Assembly: GCA_029550525.1 (NCBI GenBank)
Contig: JAKPHF010000003.1
Location: forward strand, 1-64,000
Length of the DNA: 64,000 bases
Reading direction: 5' to 3'
DNA from: Planctomycetota bacterium
GTDB taxonomy: Bacteria; Planctomycetota; Phycisphaerae; UBA1845; PWPN01
Made by a program: the position numbers and the translations under genes. Shown here piece by piece: positions 61,473 through 64,000 of this stretch; the first letter of the stretch is position 1; the number at the start of each line of letters is the position of its first letter. The notes below the pieces were generated by a model. It saw only the letters and a program-made list of their open reading frames with translations. It was not told the origin of the DNA and ran no database searches.

Positions 61473-62282
61473 TCAGGTCGAGGCCTCGTGACCGGTCAAC
61501 ACGGGTTGGCGTGCCGGGGCGTCCAGAACCCCGTCCACGCGCAAGAGGCTGAGCAGTTGCAGGTAGCGTGGCCGAACATCTTCATGGCTGGGCGGCGAGA
61601 ACGGCCGCAAACGCCAGTTGATCAGATGAAAGTGGTGGAAGGGCCAGTGACCCAGCTCGGTTCCCCATCGCGCGCTGCTGACCGCCACCAGGCCGTCGTT
61701 CTCGCCTTGTTCACGAAGGATGATCGAGTACGCGTGGTGCAACCACGCCGGCACCCGGTCCGGCGAACATGAAGCGGTGACTGAATAGTAGCTCACGCCC
61801 GGCACATCCGGGACGTCTTGGTTGAATTTGCGCGTTTGGGCCATGGTGACGTCCCAGAACGCCCGCACATCGACAGCGAGATCGCGAAGAAACGGCACCC
61901 GGCCCAGCCGACCCAACCGCCCGATCAGGTAGTCGTAGTACGCACTGCCTCGATGCGGCGTCGAGATGGTGACCAGCGCGTTGACGTGATCAGCCATGCC
62001 CAGATGCGTGATCATGTAGCGGGCGTCGAGGCCGCCCATGGAGTGGGCGATGATGACGAGCCGGTGGGTCTCGGGCCAATCCGACATGGCTGAGAGCAGG
62101 TCGGCCTTGAGTTCTTCCGCTCGCCGCTCGATGCCGGCGGTGGGGTGTACGCGGGTGATGAACACCGGATAGCCCGCTCGCGAGATGGTCTCGCCGATGC
62201 CGTCCCAGTAGGCGATCCGCGCCGGTCCCAGGCGAAGTGTGTTGTAGCCCAGGAGCCCGTGATGAAGGACGATGGTGGTCAT
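61473..62282 (-). CDS. Alpha/beta hydrolase, lipase-like
   Basis: A 269-residue hydrolase. It shows VLHHGLLGYNTLRLGPARIAYW (oxyanion-hole HHG), the nucleophile elbow VIIAHSMGGLDARYM, and TISTPHRGSAYYDY, typical of triacylglycerol lipases of the LipA/PHB type. The catalytic His is likely in HWPFHHFHLINWRL. The start is set at ATG 62282, as the longer frame overlaps the ABC-F gene. Probably cytosolic, with no clear signal peptide. It is divergent from the ABC-F gene by 118 bases. Confidence 0.85.
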   Translation of the reverse strand: MTTIVLHHGLLGYNTLRLGPARIAYWDGIGETISRAGYPVFITRVHPTAGIERRAEELKADLLSAMSDWPETHRLVIIAHSMGGLDARYMITHLGMADHVNALVTISTPHRGSAYYDYLIGRLGRLGRVPFLRDLAVDVRAFWDVTMAQTRKFNQDVPDVPGVSYYSVTASCSPDRVPAWLHHAYSIILREQGENDGLVAVSSARWGTELGHWPFHHFHLINWRLRPFSPPSHEDVRPRYLQLLSLLRVDGVLDAPARQPVLTGHEAST

Positions 62283-62388
62283 ACTGGAGTCTATCGCCCG
62301 GGCGAGGTTGAACCCATCGGTCGAACCGGCAAGGCGAATGTCTGCTTTGTGCACCGGGTTCTCCCGTATCCGGTGACGCCGCTTCGCG

Positions 62389-62394
62389 TATAAT
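62389..62394 (+). promoter_or_regulatory. -10 element of the ABC-F gene, predicted leaderless
   Basis: Consensus TATAAT ends 6 bases before the ATG at 62401, so the mRNA should start at or one base before the ATG. No Shine-Dalgarno is present and the -35 is weak. Confidence 0.65.
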
Positions 62395-62400
62395 CCACGG

Positions 62401-64000
62401 ATGGAAATCCTTCTGAGTTGTCGGGATTTGACCAAGTCGTACGGCTTGCGCGTGCTGTTCAAGGGCATCACGCTGGGGCTGTTCAAAGGCGAGCGCACGG
62501 GCCTCATCGGGCCGAACGGCTCGGGCAAGTCCACGCTTCTGCGCATCCTGAGCGGGCAGGAAACGGCCGACGCTGGGGAGCTCACGTTCCGCCGCGGGCT
62601 GCGCCTCGGGTATGTGCCTCAGGAAGACACCCTGGACGCGAATCAGACGGTCGAACAGTCGCTGATGGCGGCGATCCCCGGCGAGCCTGACGATCACGAA
62701 CGGCACGTGCAGGCGGCCATCATGATGACACAGGTGGGCCTGGCCGACCCCGAGCAGAAGGTGGGTCAATTATCGGGCGGGTGGAAGAAACGGTTGGCCA
62801 TCGCCCGGCAGCTCATCGGCAAGCCCGACCTGCTTCTGCTCGACGAACCGACGAATCACCTGGACATCGAAGGTATCGCCTGGCTCGAACGCCTGCTACA
62901 GGATGCGCCGTTCGCCTGCCTGATGGTCAGCCACGATCGCCGGTTTCTCGAGAGCGTGACCAACCGCGTCATTGAACTGAACCGGGCTTATCCTGACGGA
63001 TTCCTGAGCTCCAACGGCACGTACAGCGACTTCCTCCGGACGCGCGAGAACTTCCTGGACGCTCAGGCGAGCCGCGAGCGTTCGCTGGCTAACAAGGTGC
63101 GGCGCGAGATCGAGTGGCTGCAGCGCGGCGCGAAGGCTCGCACGACCAAGGCCAAGGGCCGCATCGACCAGGCGGGCCGGCTCATGGACGAGTTGGCCGA
63201 AGTGAAAGAACGCAACGCCCAGCAGGTCACGGCCCTGATCGACTTTTCGGCCACCGATCGCAAGACGCGAAAGCTCCTGCAGGCCAAGGGCCTAACCAAG
63301 AGTCTGGGCGACAAGGCGTTGTTCGCGGGTGTGGAGTTCACGCTCGGCCCGGGCAGCCGGCTGGGACTGCTCGGGCCCAACGGCAGCGGCAAGACGACGC
63401 TCCTGCGGCTCATCACAGGTGAACTCGAGCCCGACGCCGGCGAGATCTGGCGGGCCGAAGGGCTGCGCGTGGTCGTGTTCGGCCAGAATCGCGAGCAACT
63501 CGACCGAACGCAGACGCTTCGCCGGGCCTTGTCTCCCAACGGAGACCACGTGACGTATCGCGGCAGCAACGTGCACGTGACCGCGTACGCCAAGCGTTTC
63601 CTGTTTCGGCCGGATCAACTCGACATGCCCGTGGGCGAGATGTCGGGCGGTGAGCAGGCTCGCATTCTCATCGCCCGGCTCATGCTGCAGCCGGCCGACG
63701 TGCTCATCCTCGACGAGCCGACGAACGATCTGGACATCCCCACGCTCGACGTGCTGGAAGAGAGTCTGGCCGATTTCCCCGGCGCGCTCGTGCTGGTCAC
63801 GCATGATCGATATCTGCTGGATCGACTCTCCACCGAGTTGCTGGCTCTCGACGGCAAGGGTGGGGCGGCCATGTATGCCGAACTCGCTCAGTGGGAGCGG
63901 GCCCGCGAGACGGCCGCTGCTGCCGAGGCCGCTGTGGCACCGCCCGCGGTCAAGAAGCCCGCTCCCGCTCGGCGTCGCACGCCGTCGGTCAAGAAGGGGC
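62401..64000 (+). CDS. uup: ABC-F ATPase (Uup-like), C-terminus cut by window edge
   Basis: The open frame runs to the window end (533 residues seen). Two ABC domains have Walker A GPNGSGKSTLLR and [12 protein letters not shown], signature motifs LSGGWKKRL and MSGGEQARI, and Walker B LLLLDEPTNHLD and LILDEPTNDLD. The linker between them (residues about 205-290) is basic and helical, as in ABC-F proteins acting on ribosomes. A Pro/Ala/Lys-rich stretch begins the C-terminal extension. Uup affects ribosome assembly and transposon excision in E. coli. It could instead be another ABC-F subfamily. Confidence 0.9.
   Translation, partial: MEILLSCRDLTKSYGLRVLFKGITLGLFKGERTGLIGPNGSGKSTLLRILSGQETADAGELTFRRGLRLGYVPQEDTLDANQTVEQSLMAAIPGEPDDHERHVQAAIMMTQVGLADPEQKVGQLSGGWKKRLAIARQLIGKPDLLLLDEPTNHLDIEGIAWLERLLQDAPFACLMVSHDRRFLESVTNRVIELNRAYPDGFLSSNGTYSDFLRTRENFLDAQASRERSLANKVRREIEWLQRGAKARTTKAKGRIDQAGRLMDELAEVKERNAQQVTALIDFSATDRKTRKLLQAKGLTKSLGDKALFAGVEFTLGPGSRLGLLGPNGSGKTTLLRLITGELEPDAGEIWRAEGLRVVVFGQNREQLDRTQTLRRALSPNGDHVTYRGSNVHVTAYAKRFLFRPDQLDMPVGEMSGGEQARILIARLMLQPADVLILDEPTNDLDIPTLDVLEESLADFPGALVLVTHDRYLLDRLSTELLALDGKGGAAMYAELAQWERARETAAAAEAAVAPPAVKKPAPARRRTPSVKKG

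Overview
The window is about 64 kb of GC-rich bacterial chromosome, densely coded on both strands. It reads as a planctomycete, most likely Phycisphaerae-like. The support is two secreted formylglycine sulfatases, a heparinase-type lyase, a PEP-CTERM-like protein, membrane proteins with terminal CxxC zinc ribbons, an FAD-dependent thymidylate synthase, and an LPS heptose pathway that implies a Gram-negative outer membrane. No tRNA, rRNA, IS element, phage gene or CRISPR array was recognised.

Layout: (1) 1-2.7 kb, the 5' part of an isochorismatase-family hydrolase gene (minus strand), then leuA behind a complete leucine attenuator: promoter, Leu-rich leader peptide, antiterminator and terminator. 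(2) 3.1-14.7 kb, a full Tad/Flp pilus cluster: flp, cpaA, tadE, cpaB, cpaC, tadG, cpaE, cpaF, tadB, tadC. (3) 14.8-19 kb, minus strand: dapA, a PEP-CTERM-like protein and a winged-helix AAA ATPase. (4) 19-29.4 kb: heparinase-like lyase, rpmB, a coiled-coil protein, ADP-heptose genes (waaF, rfaE1, rfaE2), a GNAT acetyltransferase and a PBP4-type peptidase. (5) 29.6-41 kb, signalling and envelope: a receiver-like protein overlapping a diguanylate cyclase gene, a SurA/PpiC-like lipoprotein, a Cys-rich calcium-repeat lipoprotein, a GntR regulator and a five-PAS hybrid histidine kinase. (6) 41.2-47.3 kb: two repetitive secreted proteins, rpmE-prfA, a FlgT/CsgG-like secreted protein and hisA. (7) 47.5-53.7 kb: a sulfatase, three small lipoproteins, a YegS-type lipid kinase, and thyX between two copies of a palindrome-rich composite repeat. 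(8) 53.7-64 kb: a homocysteine methyltransferase, a PAP2 phosphatase, an apparent sugar-use group (TIM-barrel isomerase-like, unusual aldo/keto reductase, MFS carrier with an inserted periplasmic domain, second sulfatase), a lipase-like hydrolase and the start of an ABC-F ATPase gene.

Three things run through the whole window. Several genes have a good -10 element 6 to 8 bases before the start codon, so their mRNAs should be leaderless (leader peptide of leuA, waaF, the GntR gene, the ABC-F gene, perhaps the MFS gene). Degenerate seven-base repeats sit directly behind many stop codons, mostly in the same orientation relative to the gene. A family of about 19-bp palindromes with a CATCTTG-like core and compensating arm changes is scattered between genes.
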